Source of the DNA: an uncultured Gammaproteobacteria bacterium
Lineage (GTDB): Bacteria; Pseudomonadota; Gammaproteobacteria; Acidiferrobacterales; CAJVXG01
Direction of reading: 5' to 3'
Length of the DNA stretch: 6,198 bases
Assembly (NCBI GenBank): GCA_913009215.1
Contig: CAJVXG010000095.1
Location: forward strand, 1 to 6,198
Below, piece by piece: positions 5,887 through 6,198 of the stretch (its first letter is position 1; the number at the start of each line of letters is the position of its first letter). Under the pieces are notes generated by a model. That model did no database searches. It saw only the letters and a program-made list of their open reading frames with translations, and was not told the origin of the DNA. The position numbers and the translations under genes were made by a program.

Positions 5887-6198
5887 ATGAAACGACGCAG
5901 TGAATACTGGCAAATAGCAGTACCCACCCCGTTACGGAAACTTTTTGATTATTTACCACCGCAGGATATGGCACTGGCCCCGGCCCCAACTCCAGGTATC
6001 CGGGTTCAGGCGCCATTCGGCGCCCGCAAGCTGGTAGCGGTGTTGCTTGGCGCCTCGGATGTGACCGAAGTCCCGGCTTCCAGGCTCAAGGCGGTGGCCG
6101 CAGTCCTGGACCAGGAGCCGGTATTCAACACGGAGTTGCTCGCCCTGCTGAAGTGGGCGGCCGGGTATTATCATTTTCCGATCGGCGAGGTATGCCAG
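5887..6198 (+). CDS. priA: Primosomal protein N' (replication-restart helicase PriA), N-terminal part
   Basis: PriA is a 3'-to-5' helicase that recognises stalled or repaired forks and starts reloading of the replicative helicase. Only the first 104 codons are present; the gene runs off the window end. They cover the N-terminal 3'-end/fork DNA-binding domain: VPTPLRKLFDYLPP (13-26) matches the start of E. coli PriA (VALPVPLPRTFDYLLP), then GIRVQAPFGARK, LKAVAAVLDQEPVF, and WAAGYYHFPIGEV (90-102). An in-frame TAG at 5875-5877 rules out a longer start, so ATG 5887 is the first usable codon. No strong ribosome site precedes it. The helicase motifs and zinc-binding cysteines lie beyond the window. 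The sampled 60 bases are 70% GC, well above the upstream membrane gene. Confidence 0.96.
   Translation, partial: MKRRSEYWQIAVPTPLRKLFDYLPPQDMALAPAPTPGIRVQAPFGARKLVAVLLGASDVTEVPASRLKAVAAVLDQEPVFNTELLALLKWAAGYYHFPIGEVCQ

Overview
The window looks like a chromosomal segment of a gammaproteobacterium. It carries the start of priA and a remnant of the iron-trafficking gene yggX, both typical of that class. I cannot name a genus.

Layout from left to right:
(1) 80-360 (+) is yggX, read in three different frames. Two small indels break an otherwise very well-conserved gene, so simple gene calling sees only a meaningless hypothetical protein.
(2) 378-1304 (-) is a soluble FHA-domain plus class III nucleotide cyclase fusion, convergent with yggX.
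(3) 1305-1540 is an AT-rich divergent promoter region. The same 10-mer, TATAATAGTA, occurs facing each gene.
(4) 1541-4525 (+) is a 994-residue membrane protein. It has two duplicated six-helix halves, one further helix, a spermidine-synthase-like (Rossmann) domain whose usual catalytic motif is altered, and a helical C-terminal extension.
(5) 4539-5423 (-) is a fructosamine-kinase family protein (YniA/FN3K type), convergent with gene 4 across 13 bases.
(6) 5475-5886 is an AT-rich gap with a cluster of DnaA-box-like 9-mers.
(7) 5887-6198 (+) is the first 104 codons of priA, the replication-restart helicase, cut by the window end.

The genes do not form one operon: strands alternate and each has its own promoter region. 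The one apparent regulatory pairing is the cyclase with the large membrane protein, which share a divergent control region. The one thematic pairing is the DnaA-box cluster with priA. Base composition is uneven: a 60-base sample of the membrane gene (3541-3600) is 28% GC, and one of priA (6061-6120) is 70% GC.

The points most worth follow-up are the double-frameshifted yggX, the DnaA-box cluster flanking a 27% GC stretch, and the predicted extracytoplasmic placement of a spermidine-synthase-like domain with an EPSNPW motif. I found no CRISPR array, tRNA, rRNA or mobile element.
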